From UBA5868 sp964482025 (GTDB lineage: Bacteria; Pseudomonadota; Gammaproteobacteria; Pseudomonadales; Cellvibrionaceae): a DNA stretch of 51,810 nt. The notes beneath the pieces are model-generated. The model ran no database searches. It saw only the letters and a list, made by a program, of their open reading frames with translations, and was not told the origin of the DNA. Below are positions 34,945-44,045 of this stretch, piece after piece (position 1 is the first letter of the stretch; each line of letters begins with the position of its first letter). The stretch spans positions 1 through 51,810 of the forward strand of contig CAYZVN010000017.1 in NCBI GenBank assembly GCA_964482025.1, given 5' to 3'. The position numbers were made by a program, and so were the translations under genes.

Positions 34945-37137
34945 TTATCTCCCCTGGCCGGGCGCGTGAGGGAATTTCCGGCTCATATATTCCTGCAAAC
35001 TGCCCTGGGGTTTTTCCAGGCCTTCTGGAATCGGCCGCTCGGAGAAAGATTGGAAGTACAGCACACAAGCGTTACGCCACCAATAGGCTTCTTGTTCCTG
35101 TATCTGCAGCGCCATTTTGATTTGATGAAAAGGCTGCGGCGCGATCTTAGATTGAAGGCTGTCCCACATGCTCACCATTTTGGTGACATCGGCTGCGCCT
35201 TGATAATACCGATGCACAAGCTCATCCCACAGCGCGCGACCCGAATGGGTTTTGTAATCCCAGCTGAGATGATGGAACCACAGGAGCAAGTTTTCTGGAA
35301 CGGTTTCGGCGGAAGCGTAGAGGTCGCGAAGCGGTGGAAAATACTGCTCTACCGCGTTGACGCCCGTGGGGGAGCGGTCAAAACCAATGCCGTTTTTATC
35401 CGCGCGATGGTAATAAACCGAAGTCCAATCCTCGCGGCCCAGGTCTTTAATCCAGGGCCCCGGACCGTAGTGATGGCCTTCATCCATAATGTGATGCAAG
35501 CCGAGAGGCGTCATGTAATTTACGGTGATTTCCCGTGAGTCCATCATCATCCCCGTGACCGTTGCCACAACGTCTTGATCATTGCTCAGCGTCATGCGCA
35601 CCCACTCTTCGGCAATTTCTTCGGCCGTCAATTCATGATCCCAAGCCAGTCGGCCGAAGACATACCAGTTGGATTGCAGAATAATGTGACCAGTCCAATT
35701 GCGGTCGGTGCCGATATTGGCCACACCCGCGATTCCCGAAATTCCGGTATTGAATAGGGAGTCATCCACCACTTTTGCAACGGTGGAGCCAGCCCCTTTG
35801 GCGAAGGTGTCTGTTTCCAAGACTTCTTTATACATGGTGCCTAAGTAGACCCAGTGAGTGCTGAAGCCGAGATACTCCATGGTGATTTGAAATTCCATCA
35901 TCAAAGGGGTCTTCGGTGTGGCGCCAAATAATGGACTGATAGGTTCGCGGGGCTGAAAGTCGATTGGGCCGTTTTTGACTTGCACCAACACATTGTCATG
36001 AAATTGCCCATCCAGTGGTTTGAACTCCGAGTACGCCTGCTTAGAGCGCTCTTCATTTTTTTCATCTTCATAGACAAACGCCCGCCACATTACCGCACCG
36101 CCATAAGGCGCGAGTGCTTCGGCGAGCATATTGGCACCCTCGGCATGAGTGCGACCAAAATCACCCGGACCAGGTTGACCTTCAGAATTGGCTTTCACCA
36201 AAAAGCCGCCAAAGTCGGGAATTTTTGCGTAAATTTCTTTGGTTTTCTCTTCCCACCATTTTTGCACATCGGGATTCAGTGGGTCGGAGGTCGCCAGTCC
36301 ACCAATCAATTGCGGCGAGCTGAATTTAATGGAGAGATAAACCTGAATACCATAGGGGCGAAAAATATCGGCGAGTGCGGCTACTTTTTCCAAATAGTGG
36401 GGCGTCAAAATCAGTGGGTCCGCATTGACATTATTTAGGACGGTGCCGTTAATGCCAATGGACGCATTCGCACGCGCGTAGTCGTAATAACGCTGTTCTT
36501 TATAGTCCGGCAATTTATGCCAATCCCAAATGGACTGGCCGGCATAACCGCGCTCCACGTGGCGGTCTAAATTGTCCCAGTGGTTTAATACTCGCAAATC
36601 GACTTTGGGGGTGGAGTGCACAGTAAGTGCATCGATAGGTTGCTGGGTTTGCAGAAGCCGCAAAAAATGGAAAGTGCCATAGAGCGTTGCCACCTCGGTA
36701 TTGCCCGCAATAAGCGTGACCGGCTTGCCGCGAATTTTGGTGCTGCGCACCATATAGCCTTCGTCACCCAGGCTGGCTAATTCATCGGTTAAACCCGCTT
36801 CGGCAATTAACGGTGAATTGTGTGGTGTGCCGATCAGCAGCTGGTGGCTTTTCAGTTGCTGGGCTTCCGCAGGGACTTTGCCGAGCAAGCCGCCCAGCGC
36901 ATGGCGCAGCTCTTGGCGGATGACGTCATTGGTGGGGGAGTCGCCGGCGATCTGCAGGGAGCGGATTTGCTTTTGATAGCGTTGCGCCAGCTTGCGCTCG
37001 CTGATGGCCTCATAGCGCAACCACAATTTATAGCCATCTTCCCCGTCGAAAAAGAATTGGGCGAAGGCGCTGTGAGCGGACAAGCAGAGAACAAGCCCGA
37101 GAAAAAGTCGTGCACTGTATTGTTGTATCGTCAGCAT
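34945..37137 (-). CDS. GH67 xylan alpha-1,2-glucuronidase
   Basis: Removes (4-O-methyl)glucuronic acid from the ends of xylo-oligosaccharides; 730 residues, the normal size. N-terminal signal-like segment (residues 9-27, cleavage after AFA). Catalytic residues by family comparison: acid Glu319 in VKANSEGQPGPGDFGRT, Asp393 in NGPIDFQP and Glu421 in EYLGFSTHW. The 28-residue spacing of the last two matches characterised enzymes. A longer in-frame reading (to 37296) is rejected because the ATG at 37137 gives the signal peptide. The protein would be periplasmic or outer-membrane associated. First gene of a two-gene unit with the oxidoreductase. Confidence 0.95.
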   Translation of the reverse strand: MLTIQQYSARLFLGLVLCLSAHSAFAQFFFDGEDGYKLWLRYEAISERKLAQRYQKQIRSLQIAGDSPTNDVIRQELRHALGGLLGKVPAEAQQLKSHQLLIGTPHNSPLIAEAGLTDELASLGDEGYMVRSTKIRGKPVTLIAGNTEVATLYGTFHFLRLLQTQQPIDALTVHSTPKVDLRVLNHWDNLDRHVERGYAGQSIWDWHKLPDYKEQRYYDYARANASIGINGTVLNNVNADPLILTPHYLEKVAALADIFRPYGIQVYLSIKFSSPQLIGGLATSDPLNPDVQKWWEEKTKEIYAKIPDFGGFLVKANSEGQPGPGDFGRTHAEGANMLAEALAPYGGAVMWRAFVYEDEKNEERSKQAYSEFKPLDGQFHDNVLVQVKNGPIDFQPREPISPLFGATPKTPLMMEFQITMEYLGFSTHWVYLGTMYKEVLETDTFAKGAGSTVAKVVDDSLFNTGISGIAGVANIGTDRNWTGHIILQSNWYVFGRLAWDHELTAEEIAEEWVRMTLSNDQDVVATVTGMMMDSREITVNYMTPLGLHHIMDEGHHYGPGPWIKDLGREDWTSVYYHRADKNGIGFDRSPTGVNAVEQYFPPLRDLYASAETVPENLLLWFHHLSWDYKTHSGRALWDELVHRYYQGAADVTKMVSMWDSLQSKIAPQPFHQIKMALQIQEQEAYWWRNACVLYFQSFSERPIPEGLEKPQGSLQEYMSRKFPHAPGQGR

Positions 37138-37303
37138 GAAAATTCCAAAGAGGATTGTTATTGGGCAAATGAATTGTAGCGGGGGTGGTGAAAACAACCG
37201 CGTGAGCCGCCGGATGACCGGGCTAACAAGGGGGCCTCCGAGGCAGTACAGACCGGCAAGAGCGGCTTCGGTTCCTGCGAATATTTGCGAGCACAAGCAT
37301 ATT

Positions 37304-37328
37304 AAAAAGACTCCGTCGGGAGTCTTTT
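37304..37328 (-). terminator. Intrinsic terminator of the fimX-like gene
   Basis: Ten-bp stem AAAAGACTCC / GGAGTCTTTT with loop GTCG. Read on the minus strand the hairpin ends in a run of U, 19 bases after the stop of the fimX-like gene. Confidence 0.85.
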
Positions 37329-37346
37329 AATGGATTTGGCGGGCCT

Positions 37347-39452
37347 TTAGCTTTCGGTGTCGAAATCGTAATCCATGGTTTCTGCCGGTCCTTGCAGATA
37401 GTAACCCTGAATATAATGCACACCCGATTGCCACAGCTTCGATAGCACACTGGCGTTTTCCACGAAGGGCACAATGGTGATTTTTTCGTGCTCGTGAATT
37501 TGGCTGACCAAGGTACTCAAGGCCTCAGGTTCGCCGCCACCGCGTTGCAATTCCTGAGTGAATGAGCCATCGACTTTTATGTACTGCGCCGAGACATGCT
37601 CCAGAGCGCTGAAGGGATTGAGCGCACAGCCGAAGTGGCTAATGCTGCACTCGCAACCCAGGGTGGTAACCTGCGTGGTAAATGATTTGGCGATATTTAA
37701 ATGGTCATTAATGTCATTTTCCTGCATTTGGAAAATGATCGCCTCCGGCGGTAACTTCGCCGCTTTGAAGGCAACGCCAAGCCAGGGGGGGAGGGAGGCG
37801 TCCTTCAGAGATTCCTTACTTAGGTTAATAATCAGGCGGGTGTTATTGCCGGCGGCGCGGTGTTGCGCCAGCAACTTGATGGCTTCGAGTATGACCCAGC
37901 GATCAATTTTGGTTGTTGCCCCAATTTCGGCGGCTACATCCAAAAACTCGGTGGGCGACATGCCGGTATTGTCGTCGTCGATCATGCGCAGCAGCACTTC
38001 ATAATGCTCTCGGTCGGAGCCGCGCAAGCTGAGGATTGGCTGGAACAGCAAGCGGAAGCGGCCGCGATTCAACGCGTTTTGCACCATTTTGGCGATTTCT
38101 TTTGCCGAGCGACCGCCTTTATCGATTTCCCTTTCTTCTTCGTAGGTTGTCGCCAAGAGATTTTTGTCTTTTTGCGCTTGGGTGACGGTCAGCTCGAAAG
38201 CTTGTAGCGCATGGGAGACGGGGGTGTCGGAGTTGGATGTCGTCTCGTTGATAATAGCGATGCCGACGAAGTACAAAAACTGCAAGGTTGCGCCATCGAT
38301 ATCGACAATTTGGCTGCGCATGGCTTTGGCGATTTCTTCGCCGCGCGCTTGCGCCTCATCCACGGTGATTTTGGGAATCAGCAACATAAAACCCGCTTCG
38401 TTGAAGCGAAATAGGGTTTCACCGTCTTTTACCAGGCTTTTGGCGTGCGCCGCTATGGTGCCCAGCACTATATCGGCGGAGGCTAAGCCCATTTTCTGTT
38501 GCACCGTTTCGAGGAAGTCGGTGATCGCAATGTACAGCAGTGCCCCGGTGGTATGGCTGGCTACTGCCGCATCAACGGTGTCTTCCAACATCTCGATAAG
38601 GTAATTCTTGTTGGGCAGTCCGGTCACCAGATCTTGGTGGCGTATCTGCTGCAACTGGGCTTCCAATTCGCTGTTGTCTGTGGCGTTCGCACGCACCAGG
38701 AATTGGATGCACATTTCTTCCTCGTACTGAGATTTGCGCACTTCCACATTGAGCGCCTTGGACCCTTGCTCATGGGTTTCCGCCTGAAACGTGAGCTTGC
38801 TGGGTTCCACATCGCTGCCGCGGATCATGAATTCTTTCAAAAAGTCCTTCACCCGCTCCTGATCGCGCTCATCCACCATGTCGATGACCGGCATGCACTC
38901 CAAGTCGTCGCGGTCGCGGTAGCCCAGCAGCTCAGCAAACGACTGGTTGGTATAGAGAAACATACCATCTTGGACGAAGGCGATTGCGTCACGTGAGCTA
39001 TCCAGCAGCTGTTGGTTGCGGCGTACGATCTCCTTGTAGCGGCGCTCGGCGAGACGTTGTTGGGCGCGGTTTTCCCGATTGATCAGCTCGCGATTAATGA
39101 CATGCAGCAGGTGTTGGTCTTCATCCAGGCGCACCACGTCCACTGCACCCAGTTTCATGCCTTCTACCACCGCATGGGAGCCGTCCTCATCGGAGAGCAG
39201 AATCATGGGCACATCTTTGGCCAGGCGACGCACTTGTTTGATAACGCTGGAAGGGGGAACGTTTTGGGTGGAGTCCAGACCAATGATGAGGTCCCAGGAC
39301 TGCTCTTGCAGCAGTTTGATCAAAGCCTCCTCACTTTCTACATGCTGTGCCCGGGTAGGCCGTCCGGCATTATTCAGCATGCTAATGAGGCGCTCGGCTT
39401 CGGAGCGGGAGTCATTTAAGATCAGTAATCGTACGGTCGGGTTGGAGGTCAT
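37347..39452 (-). CDS. fimX: FimX-like c-di-GMP effector (REC-PAS-degenerate GGDEF-degenerate EAL)
   Basis: Multidomain signalling protein, 701 residues (P. aeruginosa FimX about 690). Receiver-like domain 1-125, PAS domain about 140-255, GGDEF-like domain about 265-435 and EAL-like domain about 450-700. The GGDEF site reads FNEAGF (350-355), so no cyclase activity is expected. The EAL motif is EVL (485-487), and FQMQEND (574-580) and SHFGCALN (605-612) replace the catalytic FEITES and DDFGTG. That points to a c-di-GMP-binding, non-hydrolysing effector like FimX, which controls type IV pilus assembly and twitching. It follows a PilZ-like gene by 191 bases. Confidence 0.88.
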   Translation of the reverse strand: MTSNPTVRLLILNDSRSEAERLISMLNNAGRPTRAQHVESEEALIKLLQEQSWDLIIGLDSTQNVPPSSVIKQVRRLAKDVPMILLSDEDGSHAVVEGMKLGAVDVVRLDEDQHLLHVINRELINRENRAQQRLAERRYKEIVRRNQQLLDSSRDAIAFVQDGMFLYTNQSFAELLGYRDRDDLECMPVIDMVDERDQERVKDFLKEFMIRGSDVEPSKLTFQAETHEQGSKALNVEVRKSQYEEEMCIQFLVRANATDNSELEAQLQQIRHQDLVTGLPNKNYLIEMLEDTVDAAVASHTTGALLYIAITDFLETVQQKMGLASADIVLGTIAAHAKSLVKDGETLFRFNEAGFMLLIPKITVDEAQARGEEIAKAMRSQIVDIDGATLQFLYFVGIAIINETTSNSDTPVSHALQAFELTVTQAQKDKNLLATTYEEEREIDKGGRSAKEIAKMVQNALNRGRFRLLFQPILSLRGSDREHYEVLLRMIDDDNTGMSPTEFLDVAAEIGATTKIDRWVILEAIKLLAQHRAAGNNTRLIINLSKESLKDASLPPWLGVAFKAAKLPPEAIIFQMQENDINDHLNIAKSFTTQVTTLGCECSISHFGCALNPFSALEHVSAQYIKVDGSFTQELQRGGGEPEALSTLVSQIHEHEKITIVPFVENASVLSKLWQSGVHYIQGYYLQGPAETMDYDFDTES

Positions 39453-39643
39453 ACCACTTCAGTTTTTATGGTAAGAGCGGAGGACCGCTCGGCGTTTCCC
39501 GGCGCAGCGGCACATTGGCGCAGCCGTCGTCACAGGAGCGAATAAGCAAAACTAGTGTACTGGAATACCAAGTATAGTCTACTGTCTTGACCGAAAATGG
39601 GGATCCAGTGAGGGCAGGCCATCCTTCGCTCTGCCGCGGTCGC

Positions 39644-41335
39644 TCAGGTGTCACCGGTGTCGCCGGATAAGGTTTCGAAACTAAAGAGTTTGAACTTACT
39701 GGTGGCAAATAGGCAGCGGGTTAAGCGTACATCTATGACGTTGTCGTCCTGTTTGAGCTTGACACGGGTGTTTTCCTGGAAGGGCACCGAAGCGGTTAAC
39801 AAGCTCGGTGCTTGGTCGGCGACTGTCGAGGTCGGTATATGGATGGCTCGCATATAGTCGGAGAAGCCGCCCATTTCGAACACGCTGGCCGCTCCGTAGG
39901 GGACCGGCTGGTTGGTGAGCAATTGTATGCCCATCTGCGAGCCGCCTTTTAACTGCTTCACCCAGCGCACTACTCCGATGCTCCAGACACGCCTATCCGG
40001 CTCGCGCAAGCCGATCAACTCGCCCGCCTCCATCCGTGCGGTGGGCAAGTCACCCTGCCAAAACAAGCAGTAGCCGCCAATGCTGGCGTTCTGCAAGAGT
40101 ACGCGGAACACGGTTTGGCGAGCCGAACGGGGAGAATCTATATCTTTTTTGCCGCTCATGCTCGCCACCAGAGCGTCGAAGCCGCCAGACAAGAAGGAAT
40201 CACCGAGCAAATCATCTTTGGGGTTGATGAACTGGTGGAACTCCACTCCGCCACACAGGTGGTAGTGGCAGTCGATCAGGCCGACGCAGGCGTCGACCTC
40301 CACATCCAGCCGCCGGCGCTCCTGGTGTCGCTGGGCCGGGTTGCTCCAGCAGTGGAGCATGTGTTCCACCAGGCTGGTGGGCATATCCGGCGGAAGCGAT
40401 ACGGAAGGGGCTTGATTCAGCCAGTCAGTGCCGCCGGACAAATTGCCGCCGCTCAGTTTGCTTAGCTGATTGACCAAGGCGTGAAAATCCAGCTCCAGCA
40501 CTCGGTGGTCCGGGCTGCCGTCGAAGCGGCTTTTGGCGATGGGGCCGGTGTCCTGATTCAGGTCGATAAGAAAGAGATTGCTTTCTTCCTCGGTGGCCGA
40601 TGGCAGAAGGTTGACCAAGCGCGCCCAGCTCTCCAGCGCGCTAAACGCTGCGGCTATATCGTTTTGCGCCAATTGATTGGGGCGAATGCTCGCCAGGGTC
40701 ACCAAGCGCACGTACAGCTCTGTTATGGTTGCCGCCGCCTGACCGCTGGCAACAGGCGCAGGTTCGCTATGCAGATCGTAAAACTCACTTACCTGATAAA
40801 GCGCGTGTGCCCTTTGCCACATGGTGGCTGGAATCGCGGTGTAGAGCTGGTAGGCGCGCAGCATTAACAAGCTCAGCGCGCTCATCGCGCGATACAAGCT
40901 GTTGAGCAGAAGCTCGCGCCGGGCTGACTTAAGTCTTTTCTGTTGAATCAGCTCTTTAGCGCACAAGGTATAGCCGTCGAGCAGGTGTTTTTGCAGAGCT
41001 TGGGCGAGCAGAGCGGTTTTTTGCGCAGGCTCGGGGAGAATCAATGGCTGTTGCAGAAAGTCCTTTAGGAGCCCCTGGAGCGACTGTTGGGTGACCGGCC
41101 AAAAAGCTTCCAGCATCTCATAGCGGGTTACGGTGTCGGTTTTGAGATGGCCCACCTCCGGCATCGCGTCATATAAGCGTATGCAAGTGTTTTTGATTTG
41201 TGTCAGTTTGAGGTCGTCAATCCAGTTTTTGACTTTTAGTAGTTTGTTGCTTTCACAGAAGCTCAATAGCTCGATATCCTGCGGCGGCAGCTTAAATTGC
41301 GAAAGCGCTAATATCGGCTCAAATAAATGACTCAT
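39644..41335 (-). CDS. Large protein with C-terminal PilZ-like c-di-GMP-binding domain
   Basis: 563 residues from the ATG at 41335, with AAGG eight bases upstream; a TTG one codon earlier is ignored. The first ~400 residues are mostly helical, with no signal peptide or membrane segment. Residues 406-475 look like a PilZ barrel: RQTVFRVLLQNASIGGYCLFW, GELIGLRE, WSIGVVRWVKQLKGGSQMGIQLL. A second beta-rich segment (476-563) follows. The classical RxxxR switch is not clear in what I read, so c-di-GMP binding is inferred. It sits directly upstream of the fimX-like gene and downstream of epmB on the same strand, which suggests a joint c-di-GMP output. Confidence 0.65.
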   Translation of the reverse strand: MSHLFEPILALSQFKLPPQDIELLSFCESNKLLKVKNWIDDLKLTQIKNTCIRLYDAMPEVGHLKTDTVTRYEMLEAFWPVTQQSLQGLLKDFLQQPLILPEPAQKTALLAQALQKHLLDGYTLCAKELIQQKRLKSARRELLLNSLYRAMSALSLLMLRAYQLYTAIPATMWQRAHALYQVSEFYDLHSEPAPVASGQAAATITELYVRLVTLASIRPNQLAQNDIAAAFSALESWARLVNLLPSATEEESNLFLIDLNQDTGPIAKSRFDGSPDHRVLELDFHALVNQLSKLSGGNLSGGTDWLNQAPSVSLPPDMPTSLVEHMLHCWSNPAQRHQERRRLDVEVDACVGLIDCHYHLCGGVEFHQFINPKDDLLGDSFLSGGFDALVASMSGKKDIDSPRSARQTVFRVLLQNASIGGYCLFWQGDLPTARMEAGELIGLREPDRRVWSIGVVRWVKQLKGGSQMGIQLLTNQPVPYGAASVFEMGGFSDYMRAIHIPTSTVADQAPSLLTASVPFQENTRVKLKQDDNVIDVRLTRCLFATSKFKLFSFETLSGDTGDT

Positions 41336-41458
41336 CAAAAGACCTTTTTGCCGCCCTGGACATTATTAACTCGTTATTTTTTTGGCGTCTCACCACGAGT
41401 AAGAGGGCGGCCAATCCGAGTTTCTCCGCTAAGTATAGGCGCCCCTATCGGTAGATGG

Positions 41459-42472
41459 TCAGATTGGCGACACGGGGGTTTTTGACCCCTCGTGCGGAGT
41501 TTCTCTTACCAAGCGTGGCACCAAGTACCCCGGCAGGAGTGTCAGCAGTTCTCCATACAGGGTTTTCGCGTCCGTCTCCGCTACCTCAAAGTGGGCGGCT
41601 CCTTGCACTTTGTCGAGCAAGTGCAAGTAGTACGGCAAAACGCCGGCATCGAATAAATTTTCACTTAGTGTCGCCAGAATTCTGCTGTTGTCGTTAATAT
41701 TTTTCAATAGCACGGCCTGATTAAGTAGCTGAACGCCGCCCTCTCGCAGTGTTTGTAAGCCATTACTCACCTCCTGGTCCAGCTCCTGCGGGTGGTTGCA
41801 GTGCATTACCAGAATAGTGTTTAAACGCGGGTGGCGAATCGCGGCGACCAGTTCGGGGGTCATGCGGCTGGGCAGGATAATCGGGTAGCGAGTATGGATG
41901 CGCAGGCGCTTGATGTGTTGGATGCCCGCCACCTGCTGTGTCAGCCATGCAAGCTGTTTGTCGCTGAGGGACAGTGGATCCCCGCCACTGAGGATGACTT
42001 CGTTCACCTCGGGCGTCCGCCGCACATAGTCAAGCGCCTGCTGCCACTCGGGACGGCTCAGCTGGTGGTCGTCGTAGGGAAAGTGCCGGCGAAAACAATA
42101 GCGACAATTAATGGCGCATTGGGTGGCGGCAATCAACAGCACGCGGGAGCGGTACTTGTGTACCAGGCCGGGCACCGGGTTGAAATGACGCTCCTCCAGA
42201 GGATCTTGAGTGTAGCCGGAGGGCGTATGGAGCTCGGCCCCTAAGGGGAGGACTTGCAGCAGCAAAGGGTCCTGCGGATCTCCTGGGCGAATTCGCGACA
42301 GATAGGATTCGGTCAAGCGCAGGGGAAAGTGGGCGTTCGCCCGCAGCGCCGGTTCGAGCCATTCGGCACCCAGCTGGAGACGCTCGATCAAGGTCTTGGG
42401 GTCCTGAATCAGCTCTTTTAGCTCGTCTTGCCAGCTTTTGATCTGCCAAGATGGCACGGTTCGCGGTATCAT
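41459..42472 (-). CDS. epmB: EF-P beta-lysylation protein, lysine 2,3-aminomutase family
   Basis: Radical-SAM enzyme that makes (R)-beta-lysine for modification of elongation factor P; 337 residues. The start ATG at 42472 is set by family length; the longer frame runs into efp. The radical-SAM cysteines are in CAINCRYCFRRHFPY. Other motifs: VILSGGDPLSLSD, LRIHTRYPIILPSR, VLLKNIND and LPYYLHLLDKVQGAAHF. It is divergent from efp and epmA with 51 bases between start codons, so the whole modification set shares one promoter region. Confidence 0.95.
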   Translation of the reverse strand: MIPRTVPSWQIKSWQDELKELIQDPKTLIERLQLGAEWLEPALRANAHFPLRLTESYLSRIRPGDPQDPLLLQVLPLGAELHTPSGYTQDPLEERHFNPVPGLVHKYRSRVLLIAATQCAINCRYCFRRHFPYDDHQLSRPEWQQALDYVRRTPEVNEVILSGGDPLSLSDKQLAWLTQQVAGIQHIKRLRIHTRYPIILPSRMTPELVAAIRHPRLNTILVMHCNHPQELDQEVSNGLQTLREGGVQLLNQAVLLKNINDNSRILATLSENLFDAGVLPYYLHLLDKVQGAAHFEVAETDAKTLYGELLTLLPGYLVPRLVRETPHEGSKTPVSPI

Positions 42473-42523
42473 ATGCGCCTTTTTTTCTCTACCCGATAAC
42501 TTGATGAATGAATTGAGGGCAAA

Positions 42524-43093
42524 ATGGCTAGCTATTCTACCAGTGAATTCCGTAGCGGTATGAAGGTAATGTTGGATGGGGATCCTTGCTCCATCGTGGA
42601 AAATGAGTTCGTCAAGCCGGGTAAAGGGCAAGCCTTCAACCGCGTACGACTGAAAAACCTCAAAACCGGACGCGTTTGGGAGCGCACCTTCAAATCGGGT
42701 GAGAGCTTGGAAGCCGCCGATGTTATGGACCGCGAAATGCAGTACCTCTATAACGATGGCGAATTCTGGCACTTTATGCACCAGGAGACCTTCGAACAAG
42801 TGCAGGCGGATAAAGACATCGTCGGTGAGACAGCCAAGTGGCTGCGCGAGCAGGACGTGGTGACATTGACGCTGTACAACGGCGAGCCGCTGTCGGTACT
42901 GCCGCCTAACCATGTGGAGCTGGAAGTGGTCGAGACCGATCCTGGCCTGAAAGGCGACACCGCGCAGGGCGGCACTAAGCCGGCGACACTGTCCACCGGC
43001 GCGGTCGTGAAGGTTCCGCTGTTTGTTTCCATTGGCGATGTTCTGCGCGTGGATACCCGCACTGGGGAATACCTCGGACGCGCCAACAAGTAA
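42524..43093 (+). CDS. efp: Elongation factor P
   Basis: Ribosome-binding factor that relieves stalling at polyproline stretches; 189 residues. It has three beta-barrel domains, and the modified Lys34 sits in KPGKGQAF. GAGGG precedes the ATG. The lysine and the neighbouring epmA and epmB show the beta-lysylation route rather than rhamnosylation. The proline-rich HemX and zinc-hydrolase proteins of this window are the kind of client it serves. Stop and next start are adjacent, so it is coupled with epmA. Confidence 0.97.
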   Translation: MASYSTSEFRSGMKVMLDGDPCSIVENEFVKPGKGQAFNRVRLKNLKTGRVWERTFKSGESLEAADVMDREMQYLYNDGEFWHFMHQETFEQVQADKDIVGETAKWLREQDVVTLTLYNGEPLSVLPPNHVELEVVETDPGLKGDTAQGGTKPATLSTGAVVKVPLFVSIGDVLRVDTRTGEYLGRANK

Positions 43094-44032
43094 TTGAATG
43101 CTTCGGTGTTTCGTCCCACCGCCAGCTTAGAGCATCTACAAAAACGCGCGCAGCTGTTACAGCAGCTGCGCGCGTTTTTTGATGCGCAAGGGGTAATGGA
43201 AACCGATGTTCCTGCGCTGGCTCCCGCAACCATAACCGACGTCCATTTAGAACCGCTGCAGGTACCCGGAGTGGGGTTTTTGCAAACCTCCCCCGAATAC
43301 TTGATGAAGCGGCTGCTGGCCGCGGGCTGCGGCTCCATCTATTACCTGGGCAAAGCCTATCGCAAGGACGAATCCGGTCGCCGTCATCGCGCGGAGTTCA
43401 CCATGTTGGAGTGGTATAGGGTGGGCCTGGACGACCGTCAGTTGATGGCGGAGATGATCGAGCTGTTTCACCATCTGGCACCCGGTGTCCGCGCCCGCAT
43501 TCGCACCTATCGAGAGGTGTTTTTGGCGGCCTTGGGGGTGTGTCCTCATACCGCGACCTTGGCGGACTTACAGGCTGTCATTGCGCGAACCTTGGAACTC
43601 AATTCACCGCTGGAGGATAAAAGCGCTTGCTTGGATCTGCTCTTTAGCCACTGCGTTGAGCCGTCTCTGGGGCCAGATATCACCTTCGTCTGCGATTATC
43701 CCGCAGAACAATGCGCCTTAGCCCGAGTTGTCCCGACCTCCGCCGGCACGCCAGTGGCGCGCCGTTTCGAAGTTTTTTGGGGCGGTATGGAGTTGGCTAA
43801 CGGCTATTGGGAGCTGTGTTCCGTCGCGGAGCAGCGCCAGCGCTTCGATAATGATCGGCGGATCCGGGCTGCCAATGGGCTTGAGGTTCCCGCGCTCGAT
43901 GAGCGCTTCCTGGCGGCTTTGGCGGAGGGTTTGCCAGACTGTGCCGGTGTGGCGCTGGGGGTGGATCGCTTGCTGATGTGTCTGGTCGGCGCGACGGACA
44001 TACGCGAGGTTATGCCCTTCGCCGATGGCTAG
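43094..44032 (+). CDS. epmA: EF-P--(R)-beta-lysine ligase
   Basis: Class II lysyl-tRNA-synthetase-like enzyme that attaches beta-lysine to Lys34 of EF-P, 312 residues. It has the catalytic core without an anticodon-binding domain: LQTSPEYLMKRLLAAG (motif 2 region), FRxE-equivalent AYRKDESGRRHRAEFTMLEWYR, and motif 3 GVALGVDRLLMCLVG. No ATG is available at the expected place. The frame starts with TTG directly after the efp stop, or with GTG at 43106, so initiation probably depends on translational coupling. It converges with cysE with only 13 bases between. Confidence 0.95.
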   Translation: MNASVFRPTASLEHLQKRAQLLQQLRAFFDAQGVMETDVPALAPATITDVHLEPLQVPGVGFLQTSPEYLMKRLLAAGCGSIYYLGKAYRKDESGRRHRAEFTMLEWYRVGLDDRQLMAEMIELFHHLAPGVRARIRTYREVFLAALGVCPHTATLADLQAVIARTLELNSPLEDKSACLDLLFSHCVEPSLGPDITFVCDYPAEQCALARVVPTSAGTPVARRFEVFWGGMELANGYWELCSVAEQRQRFDNDRRIRAANGLEVPALDERFLAALAEGLPDCAGVALGVDRLLMCLVGATDIREVMPFADG

Positions 44033-44045
44033 TCGCCTGGCGCTT

